From positions 1,674,001 through 1,738,000 of the forward strand of contig NZ_CP137338.1 in NCBI RefSeq assembly GCF_044923475.1: a DNA stretch of 64,000 bases. Direction: 5' to 3'. This document shows positions 1-7,833 of the stretch, one piece after another. Each line of letters starts with the position of its first letter. Position 1 is the stretch's first letter. The DNA is from JAAURS01 sp044923475 (lineage in GTDB: Bacteria; Cyanobacteriota; Cyanobacteriia; Thermosynechococcales; Thermosynechococcaceae). The position numbers and the translations under genes are program-made. The notes below the pieces were generated by a model. It saw nothing but the letters and a program-made list of their open reading frames with translations, was not told the DNA's origin and ran no database searches.

Positions 1-893
1 TCGCTCCCAACCCACTGGGCCATAAACCGGAGCAAATCTTTTTGAAAAGGCTGAAACGTCACAGGCGAAGGTGTTGCGCTGCCAAAGCATAGAAGCCAGT
101 GGGCCTGTTTGCCACTGGTCACTCGAATACTAAACCAAGACCGGAAGGATCGATCTTCATTGGAAAATAGCGATCCCTCCGGGGATTGTTCTGCAAAACC
201 AAGATGTTCGTAATCGATGGGGGAGTCGTGCTTGGCGGTTAAAGCGCAGAGTTCGAAAAAAACACCATCGCAGAGTGACGACGGATCGAAGGTGACTGGG
301 GTGTGGGTCGGGGTGGGGTTGTAGTGTACTTGCGCTAAAACCTTGGGCGAGTTGTTAGACCATTCGCAGAATAGACCGTACTCTAGGCCAAACCACTCGC
401 ACCCCATGTTGAGCAACCTCTCGATCCGCTTTGAAAAGTGTAGGTCGCGGGCGGCAATGACTTCGCTGAGGAGGCGATCGCGTCCCTTGAGTTCTTCTGC
501 TGCGTTGGGGGGGATGGTAATGGCTGAGACAAGTTGGGGATTGATAGCCGCTAGCTCTTGAATGCTGGCGGCTGCGAAGTATTGGGCCTGAACCCGTTCG
601 CCCAAGGCAATGCGATCGCCATTTTGGAGGCCGTAACTGTCGCACGCGCGATCGTTAACGGTGATGCCGTTGGTACTGCGCTGCCCCTCTAAAGTGCCGT
701 CAACGAGGCGGAAGGTGGAGATCTCAGACGAATGGGGCGCCGCTGTTCTCACCAGGGTGGCGTGGTGCCGGGAAACAGCTGGAGAAGACACTAGAATCGA
801 GCTGCGCGAATCTCGCCCGATAGAATAACTGTCTGCTTCTAAGGGAATGGTCCGCTTGCCAAAACGGTCGCAAATAACTAAAAAGTGATGCAC
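1..893 (-). CDS. FHA-GAF signalling protein, 3' end outside window
   Basis: Reading frame open from a GTG at 893 (M-H-H-F-L-V-I-C-D) to the window edge, about 297 residues seen. Residues 20-90 form a forkhead-associated (FHA) phosphothreonine-binding domain: GR at 26-27, SRHH at 41-44 and the late S-T-N-G at 73-76 are the conserved binding-loop signature. From about residue 130 the protein resembles a GAF domain (amphipathic helix with L-L-N-M-G-C-E-W-F, then strands). The C-terminal part, which would show whether the output is a kinase, cyclase or GGDEF domain, lies beyond the window. No ATG is available near the start and the FHA strand begins only about 4 residues in, so GTG at 893 is the likely start. 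A cytoplasmic signalling role is inferred from the domains. Confidence 0.8.
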   Translation of the reverse strand, partial: MHHFLVICDRFGKRTIPLEADSYSIGRDSRSSILVSSPAVSRHHATLVRTAAPHSSEISTFRLVDGTLEGQRSTNGITVNDRACDSYGLQNGDRIALGERVQAQYFAAASIQELAAINPQLVSAITIPPNAAEELKGRDRLLSEVIAARDLHFSKRIERLLNMGCEWFGLEYGLFCEWSNNSPKVLAQVHYNPTPTHTPVTFDPSSLCDGVFFELCALTAKHDSPIDYEHLGFAEQSPEGSLFSNEDRSFRSWFSIRVTSGKQAHWLLCFGSATPSPVTFQPFQKDLLRFMAQWVGS

Positions 894-1092
894 AATCTAA
901 GGCCCGTGGCGATCCATGAGGGTTGGAACGAAGGATACCCGCTCGAAGAATGGATGGGCGAGGCTCTTCTTACACTCAGGATGCCCTCGTACGGGAAGGC
1001 TGGTGCTATCTACCTAAAGGGTAGGTAGGCCGTTGAAGGCTAAAAGATGCGTCTGGTGGGTCGCGTGCGGTACATCCCTAAGTCGTATATCC

Positions 1093-1332
1093 CTAAATCA
1101 AAGAAGACCAAGATGGCACGTAAGAATCTGACTGTTGCATAATTTGCTGGAGTTCTTCGTGTTCCATTGCTCGGAGTGCCATTGAAAGACCCATTTGGAC
1201 AATGCTGAGGCGCTGTCTGGCTTCTTCGCTGAGTTCTTCAGCGGCTGCTTCCGTGCAGGCCAAAATCGTGGCGGTCATGCTGAGGTTGTCGGCGGTTACA
1301 GCTAAAGCTTCGGCGAGTAAACTGGTGAACAT
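1093..1332 (-). CDS. Small helical hypothetical protein (79 aa)
   Basis: Not recognised as a named family. The protein is almost wholly helical and acidic (A-E-A-L-A-V-T, A-A-A-E-E-L-S-E-E-A-R-Q-R-L-S-I-V-Q-M-G), has no signal peptide or membrane segment, and starts at an ATG preceded by a weak GAGAT ribosome site. Codon use and HIP1-style GC content match the neighbouring genes. It stands alone about 200 bp upstream of the FHA-GAF gene on the same strand. It may be a small regulatory or scaffold protein, but nothing in the sequence shows a function. Confidence 0.55.
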   Translation of the reverse strand: MFTSLLAEALAVTADNLSMTATILACTEAAAEELSEEARQRLSIVQMGLSMALRAMEHEELQQIMQQSDSYVPSWSSLI

Positions 1333-1392
1333 AATCTCAAACCTGTTTCGCTGAACTGAACTACTCCTTCATCATTGAGCAGGCCAACCGAT

Positions 1393-1413
1393 ATTAATAC
1401 TGGATTAATACTG
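1393..1413. repeat. Tandem 11-bp direct repeat
   Basis: ATTAATACTG occurs at 1393-1402 and again at 1404-1413, an exact direct repeat with an 11-bp period, in the AT-rich leader 60-80 bp upstream of the small gene at 1093-1332. It could be a binding site for a dimeric regulator on one face of the helix, or chance. No known motif was recognised. Confidence 0.4.
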
Positions 1414-1723
1414 AACTTTAGTCTGTGTCTCTACATCCATCTCTCTGGGTTTACGCGGATAAAACAGGTTGGCAAGATCGTACAGATGTTCTGATGCCAG
1501 TCGCTTCGAGGTTTTTTGTATTGTCAGGGATTCATGACAATTAACTCGCGATCGAGATTCCGTAAGTTTGCAGAGGCGTTTCCTGTCGATCGAATTTGGG
1601 GGCATCGTCAGCGGTTGCAAATGCGGTCTGAAACCCGTGCGAGTCTTAAGAAGCGCATCGGGTCGAGCTGTGGCGATCGCCGCGATCCGTTCTCCGTGGA
1701 AATACGGCATTCTTCCAACCGCT
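1414..1723. other. Gap without a supported gene
   Basis: Downstream of nnr. Open frames on both strands run through it, but their predicted proteins are rich in Arg, Ser, Pro and His with no hydrophobic core pattern, overlap nnr in antisense or have no ribosome site. I regard it as non-coding. No strong hairpin or promoter was seen. Confidence 0.5.
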
Positions 1724-3301
1724 CTATCCCAAGCCCGCCTTCAGGGCGGGTATCAACGATTCCGCAAGCATTTCGGCATTCACGCCCATCGACGTATGTT
1801 GCCGAGCCGCCCAACATCCCGCGCGAGCATGCCACCACACGGCTACCTGCACGGCAGACTCCAGCGATCGTCCTTGCCGTTGGGCCTGGGCCATCAATCC
1901 GCCCATCACACCCGTCAAAACATCTCCGCTGCCACCGCGAGCTAAAGCGGGCGTGCTTTCAGCGTTAACCCAAGCCCGACCGTCAGGCGCTGCAATCGTC
2001 GTGCAGGCTCCTTTTAGCACGATCGCGGCGCGACTGATTCGAGCGGCTTGGCGAGCGGCAACAAGGGGTGAAGTGTCAGCCAATTGCGGAAACAATCGCT
2101 GAAATTCTCCAGCGTGGGGAGTCAAAACCGTAATGGCCGTCCGGGTTTGCAGCTGTTCTACCCCCAGTCGAGCGAGTAAATTGAGCCCGTCCGCATCGAG
2201 GATAGATGGGCGATCGCGCTCTAATACTTGCTCCAATACCGTCGTAGATTCCGCTGTCACGCCGGGGCCGTAGGCGATCGCATCAAATCGTCCCAACTCT
2301 AAATCCTCGGGAAGCCGAGCAATTGCCCCGCGCTCCGTCTCCTCGCAACTGACGACGACGGCATCGGGAAGCCGCGCGACAACGAGGGGCTTTAGATTGA
2401 CCGGAACGGCGATCGTCAACATTCCCACGCCAGAGGCGCGCGCGCCGAGTCCCGCTAAAATGACGCTACCGGGATATTTCTGAGAACCGCCGACGAGCAG
2501 CAGGTGACCTTGTTTGTATTTGTGGGTAGCGGGCGATCGCGCTAAGGGCAGTTGCCGCACCATCTCCTGGGCAACGAGTTGCTGAACGGCAAGCGGCTCG
2601 CCCGGAATCGCCTCAATGCACGCCCACGGAATATCGAAATCGACGAGCTCTCGCTGCCCCGCCCACTCAAGGGAAGCATCTTGCATCAACCCTAGCTTCC
2701 AAAGTCCCAAACAAAGCGTGTGGGTAGCGCGGACTGCTGCCCCCAAAACTTCCCCCGTATCGGTATGAATGCCTGAGGGTAAATCGATCGCGATCGTGGG
2801 TTTATCCCATTGGTTGATCGTATGGATGGTTTCGGCGATCGCCCCCTCTAACGCCCGCTCCAGCCCGAACCCAAACAGCCCATCCACCAAAACGTGGCAA
2901 GCGGACAGATCCTCGACGCCAGTGCAGAAGGGAATTGCAAAGAGCGATCGTGCAACTTGCGCGTGGGCTGCCGTCAAATCCTTACAGCGCTCGAAGGGCT
3001 GATAGATCCGCACATGATAGCCCCGCACCCATAGCTCTCGCGCCACGACCAAGGCATCGCCTCCATTGTGACCCGGTCCGACCAAAATCCCAACGGAAGG
3101 AAACACCTCCAACGGAAAAAGGGCCTGAACGCGACTTGCAATCAGACCCCCTACTTTTTCCATGAGCGCAGCAACTGGCATTCCACCCGCAAAAATGAGA
3201 GACTCGATCTCCCGCATTTGCCGTGCCGACACGATCGGCACCTGAATCTGGATAGACCGCTGCGATCGGCGGCTTACCCGTGGGTCGAAACCTTCAGTCA
3301 C
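1724..3301 (-). CDS. nnr: Bifunctional NAD(P)H-hydrate epimerase / ADP-dependent NAD(P)H-hydrate dehydratase
   Basis: Repairs hydrated NAD(P)H: the N-terminal domain epimerises R/S-NAD(P)HX and the C-terminal domain dehydrates S-NADPHX using ADP. Residues 25-235 are the YjeF_N/NnrE domain (S-A-R-Q-M-R-E-I-E, G-P-G-H-N-G-G-D-A at about 75, D-L-P-S-G-I at about 175). Residues 260-520 are the ribokinase-like NnrD domain (H-K-Y-K-Q-G-H, G-G-S-Q-K-Y-P-G, T-P-H-A-G-E, and G-G-S-G-D-V-L-T-G near 460). At 525 residues it has normal fusion length. The first 20 residues are Arg/Gln rich and may not be translated; the family motif begins near V-P-I-V-S. It lies 13 bp after psaL on the same strand, so read-through from psaL is possible. 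Confidence 0.93.
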   Translation of the reverse strand: MTEGFDPRVSRRSQRSIQIQVPIVSARQMREIESLIFAGGMPVAALMEKVGGLIASRVQALFPLEVFPSVGILVGPGHNGGDALVVARELWVRGYHVRIYQPFERCKDLTAAHAQVARSLFAIPFCTGVEDLSACHVLVDGLFGFGLERALEGAIAETIHTINQWDKPTIAIDLPSGIHTDTGEVLGAAVRATHTLCLGLWKLGLMQDASLEWAGQRELVDFDIPWACIEAIPGEPLAVQQLVAQEMVRQLPLARSPATHKYKQGHLLLVGGSQKYPGSVILAGLGARASGVGMLTIAVPVNLKPLVVARLPDAVVVSCEETERGAIARLPEDLELGRFDAIAYGPGVTAESTTVLEQVLERDRPSILDADGLNLLARLGVEQLQTRTAITVLTPHAGEFQRLFPQLADTSPLVAARQAARISRAAIVLKGACTTIAAPDGRAWVNAESTPALARGGSGDVLTGVMGGLMAQAQRQGRSLESAVQVAVWWHARAGCWAARQHTSMGVNAEMLAESLIPALKAGLG

Positions 3302-3314
3302 TGGCGTCGCTCAG

Positions 3315-3776
3315 CTAGATAATGGCGGAAAATGCATCCCCAATCCATATGATGGCACCAGCAAAAACGGCTCCACCAATCCCGCCAATTAAGAAACCGC
3401 CTGCAAACTCATTCCAACCTTCAGAATCTAGATCGGTCGGGGCAGGTGCTGCCAAATTGCCGATCGGTGCATCCGGTTTGCTGCCCGCGTAGAGTGAGAG
3501 GCAAACCGTCAAAATCACAACCAGCCCGCACGCGCCCAGCACGCCCGCCAAACTAGAAATTTCAGTATTGCGAAGCGGCCCTAGCTTTGCAAAGGGACCG
3601 TAGAGCAAATAGCCGTGAGCCATTCCAATTTCAAGGGCGCGACGAAACGGCTTCAACCCGATGCGATAGGCGGGTAAGTTTTGAATGAGAGCCTTGGTGA
3701 ACTCCGAAGAGTTGATGGGAGTGGCTAAGTTCCCAATTTGCGGATCGCCCGGAGCTTTAATAACGTCTACTGCCAT
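3315..3776 (-). CDS. psaL: Photosystem I reaction centre subunit XI
   Basis: Thylakoid membrane subunit that forms the trimer (or tetramer) interface of photosystem I. The 153-residue protein begins M-A-V-D-V-I-K-A-P-G-D and contains the conserved G-N-L-A-T-P-I-N-S and L-P-A-Y-R-x-G-L-x-P-x-R-R-x-L-E-I-G-M-A-H-G-Y segments, followed by hydrophobic helices near 75-100 and 128-150. An in-frame ATG 54 bp upstream (3830) would add C-C-H-P residues not found in the family, so 3776 is chosen. Order on the minus strand is psaF, psaJ, psaL, nnr. The usual neighbour psaI was not found here. Confidence 0.95.
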   Translation of the reverse strand: MAVDVIKAPGDPQIGNLATPINSSEFTKALIQNLPAYRIGLKPFRRALEIGMAHGYLLYGPFAKLGPLRNTEISSLAGVLGACGLVVILTVCLSLYAGSKPDAPIGNLAAPAPTDLDSEGWNEFAGGFLIGGIGGAVFAGAIIWIGDAFSAII

Positions 3777-3949
3777 GGATTTTTCTACTTTCAATAAGGT
3801 TGGGTGACAACAATAAAAACGCAAAGCCATCTCATTTTAACAACCGCTGAAGTCAATAAAATGAGATGACACTGCTAGAGATTCAGGTTTTCGAGAAAAA
3901 TCTTTCATTTTCCACACAGAAAATTCAGACCTGCTCGGACTTATCGCGA

Positions 3950-4066
3950 TTAAAGCGGGTGAAATAGCAAATCGGGGTAAAACCGATTGAATTCGATCAT
4001 AATCCCCGCCGTCAGGGTAAACCAAATTGCGGCTACGACAGGGGCAGAAGCCAAAAATCTTGCCAT
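3950..4066 (-). CDS. psaJ: Photosystem I subunit IX
   Basis: A 38-residue single-span membrane protein, M-A-R-F-L-A-S-A-P-V-V-A-A-I-W then T-A-G-I-x-I-E-F-N-R-F-Y-P-D, with the C-terminal L-L-F-H-P-L. Sequence and length match PsaJ, which packs beside PsaF at the edge of photosystem I. A longer in-frame opening starts at 4159 inside psaF but only the internal ATG at 4066 gives the canonical N-terminus. It lies 55 bp downstream of psaF and is very probably cotranscribed with it. Confidence 0.95.
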   Translation of the reverse strand: MARFLASAPVVAAIWFTLTAGIMIEFNRFYPDLLFHPL

Positions 4067-4121
4067 GGGGTTCTCCAAATGGATGTTTAAGAGTCGGAAA
4101 GGAACAGCGAACTGAGGTGCT

Positions 4122-4616
4122 CTAACGGGGAGAAACCGTAATTTCGCCGTCTTTGGCAAACATCTCGCCCGAGGTGAATTCCTTTAAAGCCAATAGGGGC
4201 CATAGTCCAGCAGCAACCGTGCAGCTAAATGCTAACGGAAGATTGAGGATAATTTCTGACATTGCTGCATCCTTGCCCTTGCGAACCGCGATCAAATAGG
4301 AACGACCCGCCCAGCCAATGGTGCCCGTGATGTAAAGAAACATGATGCTCGGCAACAAAAAGTCGCCAGCATGGCTGAGACGACCATCCACAATGAGGTG
4401 AGGTAGGCCTTCAGGACCGCAGAGGGCTTGACCGTAACGCTCAAACCGCTTGGCTCCAGAATCGGGATCCGCGGTGGTGGGGCGGGCGGTCTTGGCCCGT
4501 TGCTGAAACGCAGGCGTGTCACTGCACTTGGTCAGGCCTGCCACATCTGCCGATGCCGATGGCGCAAAACCCAACCACAGGGTAAAAACTAAAATGAGAG
4601 CAAACAATCGACGCAT
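4122..4616 (-). CDS. psaF: Photosystem I reaction centre subunit III (plastocyanin/cytochrome c6 docking)
   Basis: The 164-residue precursor has a cleavable signal peptide (hydrophobic 4-17, probable cut after A-S-A at 23), so the mature N-terminus D-V-A-G-L-T-K-C faces the lumen. The conserved lumenal Cys pair (C-S-D-T and Q-A-L-C-G-P-E-G-L-P-H-L) and the membrane helix around 90-110 followed by G-R-S-Y-L-I are visible. It is divergent from tsaD across a 171-bp spacer and heads the psaF-psaJ unit. Half-sites of the TTACA type occur upstream but I could not complete an HLR1 box there. Confidence 0.96.
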   Translation of the reverse strand: MRRLFALILVFTLWLGFAPSASADVAGLTKCSDTPAFQQRAKTARPTTADPDSGAKRFERYGQALCGPEGLPHLIVDGRLSHAGDFLLPSIMFLYITGTIGWAGRSYLIAVRKGKDAAMSEIILNLPLAFSCTVAAGLWPLLALKEFTSGEMFAKDGEITVSPR

Positions 4617-4787
4617 AGAGTTGTTTCCCTTTATTTACACAACAAGCCAGTCATAAAAGCAAAAAAGACTTTTCGCTATAGGTTGCCTACAGACTCACAC
4701 TCTCTGTAAAACCTTACAAAACAATCTGTCATGTAAAGGGTGAAGGTTTGAGAGAATAGGCATACTCATTCAAAAAACTACCAGCTA
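4617..4787. promoter_or_regulatory. Divergent psaF / tsaD promoter region
   Basis: AT-rich 171-bp spacer between two divergent genes. It holds HLR1-like half-sites (TTTACACA near 4633, CTTACAAAA near 4713 and, on the minus strand, CTTTACATGA near 4733), but no two are in the direct 10-bp register that RpaB boxes need. A light-responsive promoter for psaF is expected from biology. The assignment is by position only. Confidence 0.45.
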
Positions 4788-5864
4788 ATGGCTACTGTTT
4801 TGGCAATTGAAACGAGTTGTGACGAAACTGCAGCGGCAGTTGTTAAAAAACGTCACATTTTGAGTAACGTCGTATCGTCCCAGATTCTGACGCATCAGCC
4901 CTTCGGCGGGGTGGTACCGGAGGTGGCATCCCGCCAGCATGTCGAGACGATTAATGCCACGGTCGCGGCTGCGGTGGCGCAGTCCGGCTTGAGTTGGGCC
5001 GAAATTGACGGGATTGCCTCGACCTGCGCGCCCGGTCTGATGGGCTCGCTGCTGGTGGGGTTGACGACTGCGAAAACTCTAGCGATGCTCTACGACAAGC
5101 CTTTCTTAGGGGTCCATCACCTGGAAGGCCATATCTATGCATCCTACCTAGAACGGCCCGATTTAGAACCTCCCTTTTTGTGCCTTTTGGTGTCTGGGGG
5201 GCATACCAGCCTGATTGTCGTGAAGGATTGCGGTATCTACGAAATAGTGGGCCAAACCCGCGACGATGCTGTAGGCGAAGCCTTTGACAAGGTTGCACGG
5301 TTGATGGGGTTAGGCTACCCAGGCGGTCCCGCGATCGACCGGGCGGCCCAGGCGGGAAATCCTCTGGCTTTTCCGTTGCCCGAAGGCAATATCTCTTTGC
5401 CGGAAGGGGGCTACCATCCCTACGACACCAGCTTCAGCGGACTCAAAACAGCCGTGCTCCGCTTGATTGAATCCCTTGAGGCCAAGTCTATCCCCTTGCC
5501 CGTGGCAGATCTGGCTGCGAGTTTTCAGCATACGATCGCGAAATCCTTGACCCGCCGCACCGTGCGATGCGCGTTGAATTATGGGCTGCAAACCGTTGCG
5601 ATTGGCGGAGGGGTGGCGGCCAATAGCGGGTTGCGATCGCACCTGAGCGCTGCCGCCCAAGTCCAGGGACTCCAGGTCATTTTTCCTAAACTGGCGTTGT
5701 GTACTGATAATGCGGCAATGGTGGCCTGTGCGGCGGCGGCGCATTTGCAGTTGGGGCATCGATCGTCCTTGGGGCTGGGCGCGCAGTCGAGATTGGCAAT
5801 CTCAGACGTGATGGCGCTCTACAAGCAGGATAAAATAACGTTGCCTTTGGCTCTTTCCGCCTAA
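4788..5864 (+). CDS. tsaD: tRNA N6-adenosine threonylcarbamoyltransferase
   Basis: Transfers the threonylcarbamoyl group from TC-AMP to A37 of ANN-decoding tRNAs, with TsaB/TsaE partners. The 358-residue protein shows the ASKHA-fold N-terminus A-I-E-T-S-C-D-E-T, the Fe-binding H-H-L-E-G-H near 110, S-G-G-H-T near 135, G-E-A-F-D-K-V-A-R near 163 and G-G-G-V-A-A-N near 265, all intact. Length is normal for the family. It is divergent from psaF, a pairing commonly seen in cyanobacteria. Confidence 0.96.
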   Translation: MATVLAIETSCDETAAAVVKKRHILSNVVSSQILTHQPFGGVVPEVASRQHVETINATVAAAVAQSGLSWAEIDGIASTCAPGLMGSLLVGLTTAKTLAMLYDKPFLGVHHLEGHIYASYLERPDLEPPFLCLLVSGGHTSLIVVKDCGIYEIVGQTRDDAVGEAFDKVARLMGLGYPGGPAIDRAAQAGNPLAFPLPEGNISLPEGGYHPYDTSFSGLKTAVLRLIESLEAKSIPLPVADLAASFQHTIAKSLTRRTVRCALNYGLQTVAIGGGVAANSGLRSHLSAAAQVQGLQVIFPKLALCTDNAAMVACAAAAHLQLGHRSSLGLGAQSRLAISDVMALYKQDKITLPLALSA

Positions 5865-5938
5865 ATTGTCAGCCTGCTTGCATTGCAAGAGCCGCAGCAA
5901 GTGGGCTGTCCAGCCTCAATAAACAGGAACTTTGCACC

Positions 5939-6682
5939 ATGTTTGACAAATCTAATTCTCAGCCTCGGAGTTCAACCATCAGGATGCTGCGGCTGGTTGG
6001 CTACGTGCTTTTACTGCTGTCAATCTTGGATGCGATCGATCTTTTGATTCCACCTCGCTTTATGAACCCTGAATGGGAAATTCAGCTCATTACAGAATTG
6101 GTGGAACGCGTGGCCGTTCCTTTAATTGGTCTGGCCTTAGTTTTCTATAAAGACCTGGATTTCAGGCTCAAGTTTGAAATTTTGCTATTGAAGGGGTTTT
6201 CCTCGGCTGCTTTAGTTGCGGGAATGGGCTATCTTTTATTGCTGCCGCTGTTGGTCGTCGATACCTTTCGCTACGATGCTTCGATCTTGGGGCAGACCAA
6301 TACCTTAATGGACCAGCGCATGACCCAGATCGAGCAGATCGAACAGCGATTGAGCAAAGCTGCGTCTAAGCCAGAGCTGAGCGCTCTCTTCAGTCGATTC
6401 AGCGGCCAAGCACTGCCGCCAAATTTGGCCAGCCAAGATTTTCCTTCTCTCAAACAAGAACTGTTAGAGACAATTGCCAGGGGAAAACCAGCCGTCCGCA
6501 AGCAAGTGAATACTGCGGCTCAAGAACGGCGTTTGAAGCTTTTTAAGACGACGGTAAAGGCATTTTTAGGCGCTGTTATTTCCAGCTTTTGCTTTATTTA
6601 TATTTGGTCTCTGACGCGCTGGATTCGTCGATTTCAGTTGGGTAAGGCGCAAATGGGACAGCCGACTGAGATGGAACTTTAA
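5939..6682 (+). CDS. HpsJ family membrane protein
   Basis: A 247-residue protein with predicted membrane segments near 16-36, 55-70, 80-105 and 205-225, and a soluble linker (110-195) rich in Gln/Glu with coiled-coil character (M-D-Q-R-M-T-Q-I-E-Q-I-E-Q-R-L-S-K). The overall pattern, including the N-terminal R-L-V-G-Y-V-L-L-L-L-S and the P-L-I-G-L-A-L segment, matches the cyanobacterial HpsJ family, named for hormogonium polysaccharide secretion in Nostoc. A role here is inference, since no other hps gene is near. A ribosome site AGGAAC precedes the ATG. Its last 89 bp overlap the convergent hydrolase gene. Confidence 0.75.
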   Translation: MFDKSNSQPRSSTIRMLRLVGYVLLLLSILDAIDLLIPPRFMNPEWEIQLITELVERVAVPLIGLALVFYKDLDFRLKFEILLLKGFSSAALVAGMGYLLLLPLLVVDTFRYDASILGQTNTLMDQRMTQIEQIEQRLSKAASKPELSALFSRFSGQALPPNLASQDFPSLKQELLETIARGKPAVRKQVNTAAQERRLKLFKTTVKAFLGAVISSFCFIYIWSLTRWIRRFQLGKAQMGQPTEMEL

Positions 6683-7610
6683 GACTCGGCGATTTTACGA
6701 TCTGTTGAAGGGCGGCGGCGATCGCCTCGGGTTGTTCCACCATTCCCATATGTCCGCACTGCGGGATTTCAATGACGTTTTGTGCGCCAGCCTGAAACAA
6801 ATGATGAAAGCTGGCCAGGTGGTAAACGTACTTTAGCTCCATCACCCGGTCCTGTTGGCCTGCCAAAAAGTAAACGGGCTGCTGCAACTGCGCCACAACT
6901 TGGGGCAATAAATGAACTTCTTCCGGCAAGGTAGAGTCGAGGAGCGATCGCCGCGCGGCTTTTGCGTGCGCTGACACAAAGTCAACGACCCGCTGGTGCC
7001 CCCACCGCCGCGCTAGCGGCTGGTGCACCATAATGCGGCTGAAGACGAAGTCGAGGAACGGCACTGAAGGGAGCCAAGGGGGACGCACCGCAATCATTTG
7101 CTCGCCAGCTTTGCGGAATCGATCGAAGGCTTCTTTGACGTAAATCCCGCCGCCAGCGTTGAGGCAGACGGTGCCTGCGATGGTCTGAGGGGCTAAGCCT
7201 GCTGCCCATAGCGCAATACTGCCGCCCAAAGAATGTCCCACCAGCCAAGCCTGCGAAATATCGAGCTGCTTCAGGAGGAGGACGAGATCCTGGGCGTAGG
7301 CGGCTGGCGTGTAGGGCGTTTGGATGCTTTTGACCAAGCAGGATTGCACGAAGGAGTCATCTTGACCCAGGGCGATCGCCGTTCTGAGGTCCACGGAATT
7401 GACTGCCAAAGTATCTTCGTTACCGGACTCGCCAAACCCCCGGAGATCGTAGGTCAAACATTGGAAATAGGGAGAAAGGATCCGAATTAAAGGCTCCCAG
7501 TAGCGACGGCTCAGCAACCACCCGTGAATAAATACTAAGACAGGGCCAGACCCAACGGGGGATGTCAATTCGTAGAAATGTCGAACGCCCAAAACATCAG
7601 TGCTTTGCAT
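6594..7610 (-). CDS. Alpha/beta hydrolase
   Basis: A 338-residue alpha/beta-hydrolase-fold protein: oxyanion-side F-I-H-G-W, nucleophile elbow G-H-S-L-G-G (Ser near 125), and a late G-H-M-G-M-V-E-Q-P-E that supplies the catalytic His. Typical of the esterase/haloperoxidase-like group; substrate unknown. The start at 7610 (M-Q-S-T-D-V-L-G) is preferred to the GTG 30 bp upstream because the family homology begins there. The C-terminus continues about 30 residues past the core fold into the 3' end of the convergent HpsJ gene, giving an 89-bp antisense overlap. Confidence 0.85.
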   Translation of the reverse strand: MQSTDVLGVRHFYELTSPVGSGPVLVFIHGWLLSRRYWEPLIRILSPYFQCLTYDLRGFGESGNEDTLAVNSVDLRTAIALGQDDSFVQSCLVKSIQTPYTPAAYAQDLVLLLKQLDISQAWLVGHSLGGSIALWAAGLAPQTIAGTVCLNAGGGIYVKEAFDRFRKAGEQMIAVRPPWLPSVPFLDFVFSRIMVHQPLARRWGHQRVVDFVSAHAKAARRSLLDSTLPEEVHLLPQVVAQLQQPVYFLAGQQDRVMELKYVYHLASFHHLFQAGAQNVIEIPQCGHMGMVEQPEAIAAALQQIVKSPSLKVPSQSAVPFAPYPTEIDESSASETKYK

Positions 7611-7833
7611 AGAGTCATCCGGATACTGCGCAAACCTCACGCACCCCTTGCCTCTATCTTCTACTGCCCCTAGGGGTGCTGTCTACTAGCCTTCGCAATT
7701 GTCTAAGATATGCGATGGAGCGCTAGAACCGTAAATGTTTGGGGATTCAATACCATTAAATTCAATACAATTTAAGGAGGGTGGAAAGACGAACGCACAA
7801 AAGATGAACGCACAATGGTGCCCGCTTCGGACC

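Noticed and set aside
1405..1968. Overlapping ORFs of 100-150 codons on both strands after nnr
   Set aside because: Arg/Ser/Pro/His-rich translations, no ribosome sites, partly antisense to nnr.
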